Of a DNA stretch of 64,000 bases, positions 23,090-35,113 are shown in pieces. The DNA is taken from contig JAAOMT010000295.1 of assembly GCA_016748015.1 (NCBI GenBank), forward strand, positions 1,184,604-1,248,603, read 5' to 3'. Under the pieces are notes generated by a model. The model did not search any database, was not told the DNA's origin, and saw only the letters and a program-made list of their open reading frames with translations. Made by a program: the position numbers and the translations under genes. This stretch comes from Geosiphon pyriformis. Lineage: Eukaryota > Glomeromycota > Glomeromycetes > Archaeosporales > Geosiphonaceae. Every line of letters begins with the position of its first letter. Positions within the stretch are counted from its first letter, which is position 1.

Positions 23090-23560
23090 AGCATATTGTC
23101 CTTGATAGGAGAGTTGTAATTCTTGGGTTTTCCAGTCTAATTTTGCATTGGCTTTTTGGAGCCAATCATTTCCGATAAAAGCTTGATACTAGGGTGCATT
23201 CATTACAAGAACTTTGACTAGAATGGTAATTCTATCAAGAGTGAACAGAAAATTGTCAATTTTTTCTACTGGAATTTTTTTCATGCCATCGGCAGTAACA
23301 ATTACTGTTTGAGCTAGTCAGTCAACATTTCTTTTTAACTGTTGTATTAACTGGTAGGTGATGATGCTTTCAGTAGATCCACTGTTTAGGATCAAGCAAA
23401 TTGCCTTTCCTTCGACTTCTGCTTCAATGTACATAGCAGTAATTGCTTTTTGTTTGTTGGCAGCTGCATTGCTAAGCAGGAATGGTAACTCATTTGCTTC
23501 AAACTCAAAAGGGAATATATCTGAAAGGTTGGCATTTTCAGCAATTCTGGCTGGTGGGAT
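23090..23560 (-). pseudogene. Gy2 aspartic protease (broken)
   Basis: The active site reads LILNSGSTESIIT near 23,390. The expected LDSGST has lost its catalytic Asp to Asn (G to A). The preceding AMYIEAEVEGKAI and the downstream YQAFIGNDWLQKANAKLDW blocks fit retropepsins of Gypsy elements. It is in frame with the upstream gag. A stop near 23,315 breaks it. Confidence 0.85.
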
Positions 23561-23569
23561 TGTGATAAG

Positions 23570-25471
23570 AGTATAGGAAGGGTTTTGTTGTCGTGCTGCA
23601 GCTCTACCTTTCGAGAGTGCAGTATGGTGAAAATTCTGTTTTTCAGGTATTGTAAGATAGCTAGGTTGAGTATGGTAATGGATGGGTCTTGGCTGAGCTG
23701 AATTTTGGGGAACTAATTGGTTATTTGGGTTGATTCTGTTGTTGTTTATTGCAAATCGGTTTTGTGGTGCAAATTGGTTTTGTTGAACCAATCTTCAAGC
23801 AGGTACTTGGTAATATTGAATGGGTTGTCGATACTGTTGTTGCATTGGCTGTGGAGCAGGTTGATAGTAGTCAGTTTGATATTGTGGTCTTGGTGGATAG
23901 TAAGCTGGTAGTAGTGGTCATTGGTAATAAGATTGTTGTGGTGAAGGGTAACATTGATTACTCCTGTTTTGTTGGTCTTGTTGTAGCTTTCTGCAATTTC
24001 TTTTCTAGTGGCCAGGGATTCCACAGTAATGGCAATTCTGAGGCTGGTTATTAGAGAATGATACAAAGTTGTTTTGATTCTGTCTTTGGGGTGGTTGATA
24101 TCTTTGGAGTTGCTGTTGTTGTTAGTTGGTGAAATAGTTTTTGACTTTCTTTATAAGTTGGTCAATTTTCTCTTTAGCTGCTGAGCTGGTCTCTCCAATG
24201 ACTAAGTTTATGAGTTTTGTATGATTGGCTTCTTTCATGGCCATTTTATATCTTTTTGCATGCTGAATGGCAGAGTTTAAATCTTCTGGGGCATGTGGGC
24301 AAATCTTTTTAATCAGTTTATCCTTTAAACCAGCAATAAATTGATCCAAGATTTAAGCATCAGAATAATAATCATTAGTTTCAAGTTGGTGAATTTGTCT
24401 GAAAAGTTTGTTGAATTTCCCAATATAAGTCATGACAGATTCAGAGGGTTCTTGTTTGATATTGTGAAAACAATTTCGAAGTGTGATTAAGGTGTTGTTA
24501 TTGGTGAATTGTTCTAAGAAGGCAGTTTTGAAAACTGTCCAGTCATTAAAAGGAATGGTCAAGTTTTCAAACCATTCACCTGCTGTTCTTTTGAGAAAGT
24601 AGGAAATTGTTTTTAACATTCTGGCAGCATTCCATCTATTTGCATCTCCAGCTTTAGTAACTTGGTCAAGCCATTCTTGGGGACTGGTCTTAATGTCTTC
24701 TCCATTAAATTCAGGGATTTTTGCAATGTATGCTGTCATTTTGTCTTCTTTGTTTTTACTGTCTATTGATTCTTCTTCAGATATTTCAGAGTCATTTTCT
24801 TCATTTACTGTTGTCTCAGAGTGTTCACTTCAATTTTTAGCTAGAAAGTCAAGGAGATTGGAACTAGTTTGAAGGGGTTCTTATTGTCTGGTGGGACTTC
24901 TGGGTAATGTAAAATCTTCTAGTCTTGCAAATCAATTTAAGGATGAATTAGGTGTTTGTGCTTGTGCAAATAAAGCTGGAAAAGGTGTGATAGTAAGTAG
25001 AAGTTTTGAACTGGTTCTTTGTTCAGGTGTTTGTAAGTGTTTGGCAGTTGTTTTTGATAGTATTGAAGTATTTGGGGTGGTTTTTGAGTATTGCTTTAAT
25101 TTTTGTTTGCCTTTGTTGCTTGTTTCTGTCTTTGATTCAAAATCAATAGAGTATTAAGACTGCACTGGATATGTTTCTTCACAGTACTTGATAATGTTAA
25201 AATTAAGTTCTTGAAAGTAAGTGGCAAGTGTTTCACTGTTAAGGTCTTCAGTTCCCAACTGTGAATAGTGTACTAAATTATTGTAAAAGTTGCTTCTAAC
25301 TTCTAAGATATTGTAATTTCCAAAAAGATAATTGTTAATGCGGTTTTTAATGTATTGGTATACTGATTTCTTGACAACTTCAATTCCGTCTGGAATGTTG
25401 AATCTTTGCTTGCAGTAGGTGTAAATTGACTGGTAATACTCTAGAGTTGTTGCATCTGGTGTGGTCACCAC
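23570..25471 (-). pseudogene. Gy2 gag with CCHC knuckle (broken)
   Basis: The start ATG (25,469-25,471) lies 23 bases after the primer site. The N-terminal part (to 25,157) is helical. The capsid region with FNGEDIKTSPQEWLDQ, WFENLTIPFNDWTVFKTAF and LRNCFHNIKQEPSESV (24,739-24,353) matches the retrotransposon gag fold. A TAA at 24,353-24,355 and stops near 25,154 break it. The knuckle CHYCGIPGH-stop-KRNC (C-x2-C-x4-H-x4-C) is near 24,020, followed by a Gln/Tyr/Pro-rich tail. All parts lie in one frame, which continues into the protease. Confidence 0.85.
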
Positions 25472-25494
25472 TTTGAAGTTGTTTTTGCTGTGTT

Positions 25495-25514
25495 GTTTTC
25501 GTGGGAGAGCACCA
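25495..25514 (-). other. Gy2 primer-binding site (weak)
   Basis: Minus-strand TGGTGCTCTCCCACGAAAAC lies two bases inside the 5' LTR. The first eight bases match the complement of the tRNA-Met 3' end; the match then fails. Either the site has decayed or a different tRNA ending in GAGCACCA is the primer. Confidence 0.5.
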
Positions 25515-25516
25515 AA

Positions 25517-26500
25517 TATTACTGGAGGTTTTTGGTCTCTTCTTAGCTCTTGTATGTTTGTTGTAATGCTGTTAATTCACGACTATGGGAAGTGTTTGAA
25601 TCTCTGATAACTGAATTTTTATCTTCAAATTATCTCTTATAATTTGAACTGCTGAGCTTATAAGTGGAATGGCCAATTCCGTGCCAGTTGCTTTGTGTAG
25701 TTACATTGTAGTAAATGTCAACTCTTTCTCAGGAATTGCTTGTCTGGAAGCTCACTAAAAATGTGTAGTTACTTTGCTGTGAAAGTTAACTCTTCTACAG
25801 GAATCTTGTCTGTAAGTTACTCTAATGATTATGATAAAAAAATAAAAGAAATATAAAAGAAATATAAAAGAAAATTGAATTCTGTCAAGAAAATTGTTTT
25901 TGATCCAGGCCTGGAGTCACTAACAGTTTATTGAAATTGGTAGCTAATCAATTTCAAAATGTTAGTTGGGTTTTGAGAATTTTCTAAGTGCAATAATTTA
26001 AAGAATTTGGTTTTTTGAATTATTTGATATTTATTTTGTTTTTGTGTGTAAAGAATGATTCTAATTGTTAAATCTGAAATAAGATACATTTTTTCGAAGA
26101 GAAAAGTTCTTCTTTTATACAACTTGTCATAACACTATTCTATGAACTTGAACTTTGCTATTTTCTACAATTTCGCTGAACTAAAAATACATTTTGGCAA
26201 ACTACAAGTTATTTCTGCAAACTATTAGATATTTCAGTAAACTATCAATTATTTCGGCAAATTTCTACAAATTTAGACAAACTTTTTGAATTTTACATAG
26301 TTTGGGGTATTGCATGATTGATCATTACAATTAGGTTACATTTATGTTATGTGCAAATTGGATTATTAATTAAATGATAATTTTGGACATTTTGCTAATG
26401 TAATAAGTGATAATTTAAAACGATAATATATGCTAATTAATGATAGAAATTATAAAAATAATTTTATGCTAAATAATATCTCTAATTTTATCTGATAATA
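25517..26500 (-). repeat. Gy2 5' LTR
   Basis: Partner of 16,612-17,606. Its ends have decayed (TATTAC for TGTTAC; GATAATA for GGTAACA), all explicable by transitions. Differences from the partner LTR are mostly transitions plus a few small indels, so the insertion is not very recent. Confidence 0.92.
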
Positions 26501-28395
26501 CCATCAAACCAACAGCAAAGATAAGAGACTGAGTTGTAGTCTCTTTTAGTACAGAAAAATTGTCATCATAGAGAATGTCAGATTTACTACAAACCAAAAA
26601 AATCCTATTAAAAAACAACTTAAAAAGAATCTTATGAGTGGTCTCAATTAACATAATCAATTTAGTATTAGTTAAAACATTCTCCCACTTATATGGTTTA
26701 GAAATTATTGACACCTATGCTTTTTTTCATGGGTGAGAAACAAATTCATGTACCAAATATAGATTCAAGATATCCAAGAGCATAATAAGCATCAAATTAT
26801 TACCATGCTTTCACAATTTGTTCATAATACCAGACAAACCAGCAGTTTTTTTATTGGGTAGATTCTTAAATACACACACCAAATCAACAAAACTAACAAA
26901 AACCATAACTTCGGAGAAAGCATTATCCTCAACATAAGACAATGGCAAATATTGATGCTGTCACAAATCAAGAACACATCTAACACAACTTTTTTCTTTG
27001 TCCAGCTTTTCATAATTGCATCAATCTTGGATTTAACCTTACCAGAATCCAAAACCAACTTACCATCAGAAACCAAATAAATCAACATTATTCTTTGGAA
27101 AAAATACTTCAATACATTCTTAATTGTATGGCCTTTATTAACCACAAAACTCTTTATCTGTTTCTCAATAGCAGATCTAATACCTAACTCCTTTGCTCTC
27201 AATAATTCAACAAGCTTGAAGACATGATAAGATTTTCTTACATTAAAGAGAGCAAAATACACATGATCATAATTCATGCCAGAATTCACAAGATTCTGAA
27301 TAATTGAAGCCTTAATATTGTTCAAAGAAGTCCAGCAATTCATAAAGAAAACAAACTTGGCAACATTTTCTTTACAAAAAACCTTAACAATTTTTGAAAC
27401 CAAAAGTTCCAGTTTATGAAATCTAGAAGATTCTTTGATGAAAACACCATTAAGGTCTTTAAACTATTTTTTCTTGAATATCTTATTAGCTAAAAGAGTC
27501 ATTATTTTACAAACAGTATCTTATATTGTATTTAGATTCAAGAACTTCTTAGAAGTAGAAAACTCATTAGAGAACATCATAGTATTGGCTGTTATAGCAT
27601 CTTTAAAATCATTTTATTTAGCCTCATTAGCACTTTTAAAATCAAACTTTTAACAATTTCTATTTGTTTGCTTGCAAAAAGAGTTCAACTACATATTCAA
27701 TAATCTACCCAAACCCACTGATATAAAAACGGCCCAATAATCAGTGTTAAAGTGTTTACTGACATCTATAATATTATAATTCACTACTGTGTTAATCAAA
27801 TTTAAAGAAATAAACACATAATCAATTGTTTTTTTAACACCCCTTAAATTTTTCTATGTAAGACTCTTTGCAATTAAACTTTCTAATAAAGAATTAACTA
27901 ATCCTAAATTAAAACATTTCTTGAAACTAGTATAACTACATGAATCATCTTTATTGAAGTTGTTATCCAAAACAACAAAGGAAAATTCACTTACAGCTTT
28001 TACAATTAAAGAATTAATCTTATCAGCTTAAGAAAAACACACAGCCAGCATTACATCAATATACAGCCCCAGAATTAAAACAGACAATTAGTTTTTGAAT
28101 AACAACTTGACAAAAAGGAGACAACCAAGAACTTCAGAAACTTTATACACATGCTTAGCCAAGATAATGTTCATAATAATCACAATACCAGAATCCAAGT
28201 AACCAGAGTCCAAACCAGAAACAAACACCTAAACACTATTGAACTTATCAGCAATCCAAGGATAAACTTTCTCTTTCAGCTTTGTTTCAGTAATAATTAA
28301 GATCAAATTATTCATGTCTTTGTGCTAATAAATAATATCTTTTTGCTTTGTAAGATTGTTTATATCTTAAACATTGCACATAGTAATTTTCCAAA
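26501..28395 (-). pseudogene. LINE-b ORF2, 5' part: endonuclease and RT N-terminus (broken)
   Basis: The longest open stretch (27,403-26,822) covers the endonuclease-RT linker and the first RT motifs, with KAIEKQIKSFVVNKGHTIKNV-type sequence shared with LINE-a. The endonuclease region (28,300-27,650) is only readable across several stops: VVLDNNFNKDDS near 27,965 replaces the expected GGDFN block. The ORF2 start, ATG in LINE-a, is ATA here (near 28,400; G to A). Confidence 0.8.
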
Positions 28396-28400
28396 CTAAA

Positions 28401-30253
28401 TTACTTATTGAGATGAAAAAAAACCAAAAAACCTAAGCCAGCACACAACTGATCTAACTTTGCCAGAACTGAACCAATAGAAATTTTAAGAGCCACTAAT
28501 TTAAACTTTAGACAGTCCATTTTAGTAATTAAAACTTTTAAGCTATTCAGACCCAATGTTGAGACATCAAAAAAAACAGAAGAAAGAGATGAAGGCAAAA
28601 ATTCAGAACAATTCACAATTATATTCGAATCCAGATTTGAACTAATAACAATTGAGGTATCCAACACTTAAAAGAAAAAAAGTAGAGCCAGTAGCACCAA
28701 TTCTATGTTGTTGAATTTGCACATAATACCAGAGACCTAATTAGTTAAAAGCTCTAAAGAGCATTTCAAAGAGGCCAAATAAGTGTTCAAAGATAAGTTA
28801 TCAGCTAAAATAAAAGAAAGACTATTATTCAAATCTAAGGCACTAGAGAAAGAAAAATCAAAACCAGAACTAAAGTAAAAACCACCAGAAAAACCAGCAA
28901 GTAAAACTACTTGAACCCAAGATTTGCTGCCAAAAGCAGCAAAATGAGAGATCAGAATACTTTTTTTTTTATACAACTTGGCAAGACAAAAATGAGTTTC
29001 CTTAGAAACAACTTTTTTATAAGATTTCTTTAAAGATAATAGAACAAATACACCCAAAAAATTACATTTAAGAGCTGAATAACCAAAACACCTACACTTT
29101 TTACAACAAACCAAATTCATTTTAGTCTAAGAAAGCTTGACTCCACCAAAAATTAGCTCTGTGTGAAAAGCAAATTCCAATTTTTCATTAGAGTCAAAGC
29201 CAACCACAGCACAGTGAATCCTATTGTCAGTTTCTAAAGATCAATTTATGATACATGTTTTTTCACCAGCTTCTTTTAAAAAAATTTCAAAATTATAAGC
29301 AGCTGTTCCCATTGGCAAGATAAACAAGAGCACCCTAAACTAATCTTTTGATATCCAAACATTATGATTTCTTATAGCCTTGGCTATATGTATTGAATTT
29401 TTTTCAATTAGGAATAACCACTTGGCCACCAACTGATCTGTCTTACTTTATTTGACAAATTCCACCAAAGTCTTCTCTTACAGCCCAATAAGTCATAATT
29501 GGATTGACATCACTTTACCAAACTTGGACAGAGCAGTAATAATCATTTCTTTAAACATATTCATAGAAATTTTTTTTATTACTATGGCTTAATCTGAATA
29601 AACTTTTTGTTTTTTGATATTGGCATTTACAGTGATTCCTTTTTTTCTGGCCAATAAAGTGGCTTTTTTCATGCTTTTTTCTGAAGTGAAGGTAGATCAG
29701 ATGATCTTTTCAAATTTTAAGAAAGTAGTGACTCCCTTAAAACTATTGACTAATGAGAATAATTTTCTAACAACTTGAGTTTTTGCTGTAACAGATTTCC
29801 TTTCCACAGTACCAAAATTGATATTAAGAGCAAAAGATTTTTTGATGAACACTTTAACTTGAGTTTTGATAATCTTTGGATCAACCCATTTTTTGTCAAG
29901 AGATATCTTAAAAGAAGAAGGGAGGAGTTCATTATTTTTATTTATGTTATAATTAATTAAGCCAAGAGGAGAGCCACAAACCAGATTAGTATTAATTCTT
30001 TTAGTTTTAGGGGTGTTTACTGTCAAACTAAGAAGAGACTATTATTAATACCAAATACAATATTATTATCTCTACTATTGCCAAATATACTGTTTATATC
30101 TGAATATATATCATGACCAGAACTTGGTTTGTTTAAAAAAATATTTTTTTATCTTTAGAATGCTTGACATTACCAACTGAAACCTTTTTTTTTGAAAAAA
30201 AGAACCCCAACAGAACCATAAAGAACCCTTTTAGGTAACTTTTTTTTAGACAT
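28401..30253 (-). pseudogene. LINE-b ORF1 (broken)
   Basis: It aligns with LINE-a ORF1: MSKKKLPKRVLYGS at 30,253, KIIKTQVKVFIKKSFALNIN near 29,860, and the knuckle CKKCRCFGYSALKC near 29,105, where the zinc-binding His is Tyr (C to T). The upstream Met of LINE-a is GTG here, so the second Met would be the start. Frame changes and stops separate the pieces, with open stretches at 30,026-29,697, 29,120-28,737 and 28,667-28,401. Confidence 0.78.
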
Positions 30254-30405
30254 AGTACTGTCTAAAACAGCAGCCAAGTTTACCACAAAAAGATTATTCA
30301 ATTAAAAAATGTTTGCAAAAAATAGCAAGAAAAAATAAAAACTTCTTTATTGAAAATTTTGCTCTTTGAAAGATTTGGAAAGTAAAAGAAAAAAAAGTTT
30401 TTAAT

Positions 30406-31099
30406 TTTTTAGAATTAATATTTTAAAAACCAAAATTTTTTGTAATTTAATATTAATAGACTTTAATATATCTTAAATTTATAATTATTATTTTAAAATA
30501 GTTGTTAAAAAATATAATTTAATTAATTTGTTTTAATTATATTAATTTATAATTAAAGCTTTAAAATTAATATAATTTAATTATATATTTTTTTTAGTTT
30601 AAAAAAATATTAATTTATAATAAGCAATAAATTTTTTTATATATTTTCTTATTTTTATATTTTTAAAATTTATATTAAATTTTTTAAATTACTATTTTTT
30701 ATTTTATTTAAAAAAGCTGTTTTTGTAATAATTTTATAAAAAATTATTATCAAATATATATTTTTATAATCTTAATATAATTATTAATTATAATAATATA
30801 TTTACATATTAATTTTTATTATTAAATAAAATTATTGTTGTTGTAAAGTTTATAAAATTTGTAATTTTTTCAAATAATATTATTTTTGTAAAATTTGTTA
30901 TAAGTTTTTAAATTTGTTTTTGCTTTTGTTATTTTTGTTATTATTTTATTTTATATTATTTTTTAAATATTTTTGTTAATAATATTAAGTTAAAGTTTAT
31001 TAAATTAAAATAATATATTGTTATTTATTTAAAATTATTAAAGTTTTAACTTTTTGGTTAATTTTATAAAAAAAACAATATTTAAATTTTTTTTATAAT
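30406..31099. other. AT-rich spacer between divergent LINE 5' ends
   Basis: About 700 bp of very AT-rich sequence lies between the 5' ends of LINE-b (minus) and LINE-c (plus). I see no gene, repeat unit or other feature. Confidence 0.6.
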
Positions 31100-31267
31100 A
31101 TATTTAAAATCAAAAACTTTTTTTTCTCTTATATTTAAAATTTTTCAAAAAGCATTTTTTTGAAAAAAAAAGTTTTTGTCTTTGTTTTTCTTATAATATT
31201 GCTTTTAATATTTTTCAAATAAATAATTTTTTTGTAGTAAATCTAAAAACTACTTTAAATAACAATA

Positions 31268-34200
31268 TGTTTAAAAAAAGTGTTCAAAAAAACTTTTTAT
31301 AATTTAGTTAAAAGTTTTTTTTTTCAGAAAAAAAAAGTTTTTATAAGTAATATTAAGCACTCTAATAATCAAAAAAATATTTTTTTGATTAAACTTAGTC
31401 TTAAAAATAGTATATATTCGAATATAAATAGTAAATCTAATAAAAAAAATGTAATGTCTTAATAGATACTAGTAATAATTTTTTTGGCTTAATAATAATA
31501 ACTCTTAAAGTTAAGAGAATTAATATTAGTTTGAAATATAATTTTTTTATTGATACAATTAACTATAATATAGATAAAAATAAAAGATATTTTTTTTCTT
31601 TTCTTAATATTTTTTAAACAAAAGATAGATTAACCCCAAGATAATAAAAACTCAAGTTAAGATAATTATTAAAAAATTTTTTGCTTTGAATATCAATTTA
31701 TTAGCAATCAAAAATAAATTAATAATGGCAAAAGTACAGATTATCAAAAATATATGGTTTTGGAACAGTGACTATTTTTTCAAAATTTGAAAAAAAATAA
31801 AAAAAGCCATGTCATTGACTGATAAAAATAATTTTATAGTAAACAATAATTTTAAAAAACAAAGTTTTTATTTAAATTGAACTATAGTTATTAAAAAAAT
31901 TTTCATAAATATGTTTAAGAATATGATCATTACTACAGTATTTAAATAAATAATATTGATCTAATTATAATTAATTAAGCTATAACAAAAGACTAGTAAA
32001 ATTTGCTAAATCAGATTAGACAGACAATCTAATAACTAAATAATCTTTTTTAATAAGTAAAAACTTACTATATATAACCAAAGCTATAAATAGTCATAAT
32101 ATCTGAATGTTTAAAAACCAATTTAAAATATTTTTGTTTACTTTGTCTATAAAAACTACTGTTTATAATTTTGGTTTTTTATAAAAAAAAGTTGGTAAAA
32201 AAACATGTGTAATTAATTAATTATTTAAAACTGGTAATAAAATTTATTATACTGTAATTGGTTTTAAATTAAATAATAACTTATAATTAATCTTTTACAC
32301 AAAATTAATTTTTGGTAATATAAAACTTTTTTGGACTAAATTGGATTTGGTTTAACATAAAAAATGTAAGCATTTTAAATATTTTATTTTTAAGTATAAT
32401 ACTATTAGTACTACTGTTTTTGCTTTAAAAAATATTTATAAAAAAATTGTTTTAAATAAAAATTGTCTTTGGTTGACTTATCTTTATGCCAAGAAAAAAA
32501 TTTTTATTTTACAATTAATAGCTTTTGGTAACAAGTTTTGAGCACAGATAATTTCTTTAATAAATATTTTTATTAATATTTGTTATGATATTTATACTGG
32601 TTTTTTATTTTTTAGTATTCTTTTTTCTATTAAAAATTCAATATTTAGTTTAGTTACTTTTATTAATGTCTATTTGATATTTTTAAAAAAATTCCTGGAA
32701 CTTTTGGCAAATTAAGTATCTGGTATTTTTTGCAGATTAAATAATCTGAAATTAAATCTTTATATATCTGCAGCTTTTTTTTTTCTTTAACAAAAATACC
32801 AGTTTTTGTTATCAATTTGAACATAAGCATAACTACAAATAATTTAAATAAAACTCTTTTTTTTTTTGCAATAAATGTTTCAAAATCTTTTTTTTGAGAA
32901 TAAATAATATAAAAATTCTTATTTTTAAGATAAGAAATATAAAATCCAAGATAATTGTATTGAAAGTTTTTATAAACTCTATTTTGGCAAAATTAAATCA
33001 ATTATATACTAATTTAAGTTTTATAATATTATTTTTTTTTAATAAATAAGTTAATTTGAAAAATTACTACATGCAACATTAAGAATATAAACAATTTAAT
33101 TAAACAAAAAAACATTGTTTATTGGTATTTGAATTTTGGCAATATAATTTTAATACAAAAACAAAATTGAAATCTAATATTAAATTATAAATTATGAACA
33201 GATTTAATAGAATTCACATCTTTATATCAAGTATAAATTAAAAATATTTTAGTGTTAGTATAACTATTATCTTGAATATTTTCTTGATTTGCCATATTTT
33301 AAAAATAAAAAAAATTTTGAACCAAATTATTTTAATTTGTTTTTCATTAAAAATAAGCTTTTAGTTAAAAATTTAAGTTTATATACTGGTGTTTTTGTTA
33401 AGACCAAATTTGATTAAACTATAAAAGTTGAATTTTTATTGTTAATATAGTAAATTCTAGTTTTTTCATGATTTTAAATAGAAATTTTAATAAAAATAAG
33501 TTTAAAAAAAGCACAAATTTCAAATTTTGTTTAGATTTAAGTTTAGTTAATTTATTTAGTAAGCATTTTTTGGTTAAAACTTCTATTTAAACCAATTTTA
33601 AAAGAGTTAAAAAAGTTATTAATTTTGTTTTTATAAGTAAAAGTTTGTTATTTGTAATTATAAACTATAGAATCAGCTCTATATTTTATTTTTTTAATAT
33701 TAATTACAGAATAGTTGTGGTTTTAGTTAAATTAAATAGTTTTTTGAATGTTTATTTAAATAATATTTACAAGTAGGCAAATAAAAATTGGTAAAAATTT
33801 GTAAATAAAGATGTAAATAATACCTAGTAAATACATTTTAGAAAATACTGTTCTGCTAAGCTTTTAATTATAATAGATAAGTTTAAGTCTGTAAAAAATA
33901 ATTAAAATTTAAATATGATATAAAAATTATTAAAAGAAATAGTAATAAATTTTATTAATATAGTATTTTTTAAATGTTAATTCAATATTTTTAAGTGTTA
34001 AAAAATAAGCAGTTTTCAAAAATTTTTGGTTTGGAATTACTGGTTTTTAAATTGGTAAAAAATTGGATTCAGATAATAAGTTTGAATTTAATTATTTTCT
34101 TTGGATTTAATTAATTATAAATAATAAAAAATTCTTTAAAATTAGCAAGCTATACAAAATAGTGTGTCTGTAATAAATATTATTAAATATTTATTATTAA

Positions 34201-35113
34201 TAAAGAAAAAGTACAGAAAATTTAAGTACTTTGAGTCTAAAGTAATTAAGAATATGTCTATTAAAAAAACAATTATTAAGCATATAAATAATTTTTGTTT
34301 TAATAAAAAACATATAATAAGAAGTATTTTGGTAAAACTATTTTACAATGTAGTATTAAATTATTTAATAATAGAGAAAAAGATAGTTTTAAATCCAGAA
34401 ATTAAAATTTAAGATTAATAAAATTTTAAAAAAGTAGATAAAAAAGTGAAAAATGTCTTTAATATTATTTGGTTTGTAATCTTTCTAATATATATCTTAA
34501 AATTATGTAAAAAACAATGCTTTTTTTGGTTTGATAAGTAAAATTAGTATAGAAAATTTGGTTATAATTATTGAGTTCTGCTTAATAACAAAACTGTTAG
34601 TTTCTTTAATATATCTAATAAGCTTTAAAAATATTGTAATAAGATAATTACATAATGTTTTTTGAATCTGTTAAATTTTTGTTTAATTTTTTGTGATGTT
34701 TTAGTTTTGTGAAAAAAGACATAAATTTTAATAATTTCTAAGCCCTATAAATAAAATAGTATTTTAATAAATATATAATTATTATACTAATTAAAATGAC
34801 CAAAAAAATTTGTTCAAAATTTTGTCAAATAGAATTTTTTTATGTATAGTGAATTTGATGTTTTCTATAGAAATAACTTTTTAGTTTTAAAAAATATTTT
34901 AATTTAGTTTTTTGTATTTGCTATTAGTTTAATAGTAGAAAATGCTTTTGAAAAAGACTAAAAATTCTAATTTATATTATAAAATATGTGCAAAACTTAT
35001 AATTTAATTGGATAATTCTACTTAAAAACTAGTTTAAAACACATTAAAATATATGACTAATTTATAATTTTTTGAAAATATATATATTATTACAGATAAA
35101 CTTAGTAGGGTAA
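31268..35113 (+). pseudogene. LINE-c ORF1 and ORF2 N-terminal part (heavily decayed)
   Basis: ORF1 starts near 31,268 (MFKKSVQKN); the SNIKHSNNQKNIFL segment at 31,340-31,385 aligns with GNIKHSGNKKDIFL of LINE-a. The knuckle survives as KKCKHFKYF near 32,360. In ORF2 the open stretch 34,164-34,412 is the endonuclease-RT linker (KKTIIKHINNFCFNKKHIIRSI aligns with LINE-b). RT motif MCKTYNLIG is near 34,985. The sequence breaks at KLSRV (35,095-35,111), where a 1-kb insertion begins. Confidence 0.72.

Larger units (their letters stand above)
16612..26500 (-). mobile_element. Gy2: complete dUTPase-bearing Ty3/Gypsy element
   Basis: A 9,889-bp element flanked by LTRs of 995 and 984 bp in direct orientation. 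Minus-strand order: LTR, primer site, gag with CCHC knuckle, protease, Cys-rich module, dUTPase, RT, RNase H, integrase, ORF3, polypurine tract, LTR. Gag through the Cys-rich module is one frame; dUTPase and RT share the next frame after a one-base deletion near 22,045. The ancestral gag-pol was therefore probably a single frame. Both LTRs and the target duplication are present, so the insertion is intact as a unit although its proteins are broken. Confidence 0.92.
26501..30405 (-). mobile_element. LINE-b, 5' half (5' UTR, ORF1, endonuclease, RT start)
   Basis: This continues LINE-b upstream of the Gy2 insertion. The last residues before the break read SLIFAVGLMV (near 26,520), aligning with SPVFAVGSIV in LINE-a, and the continuation lies at 16,611. 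The 5' UTR (30,254-30,405) resembles that of LINE-a. Confidence 0.88.
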
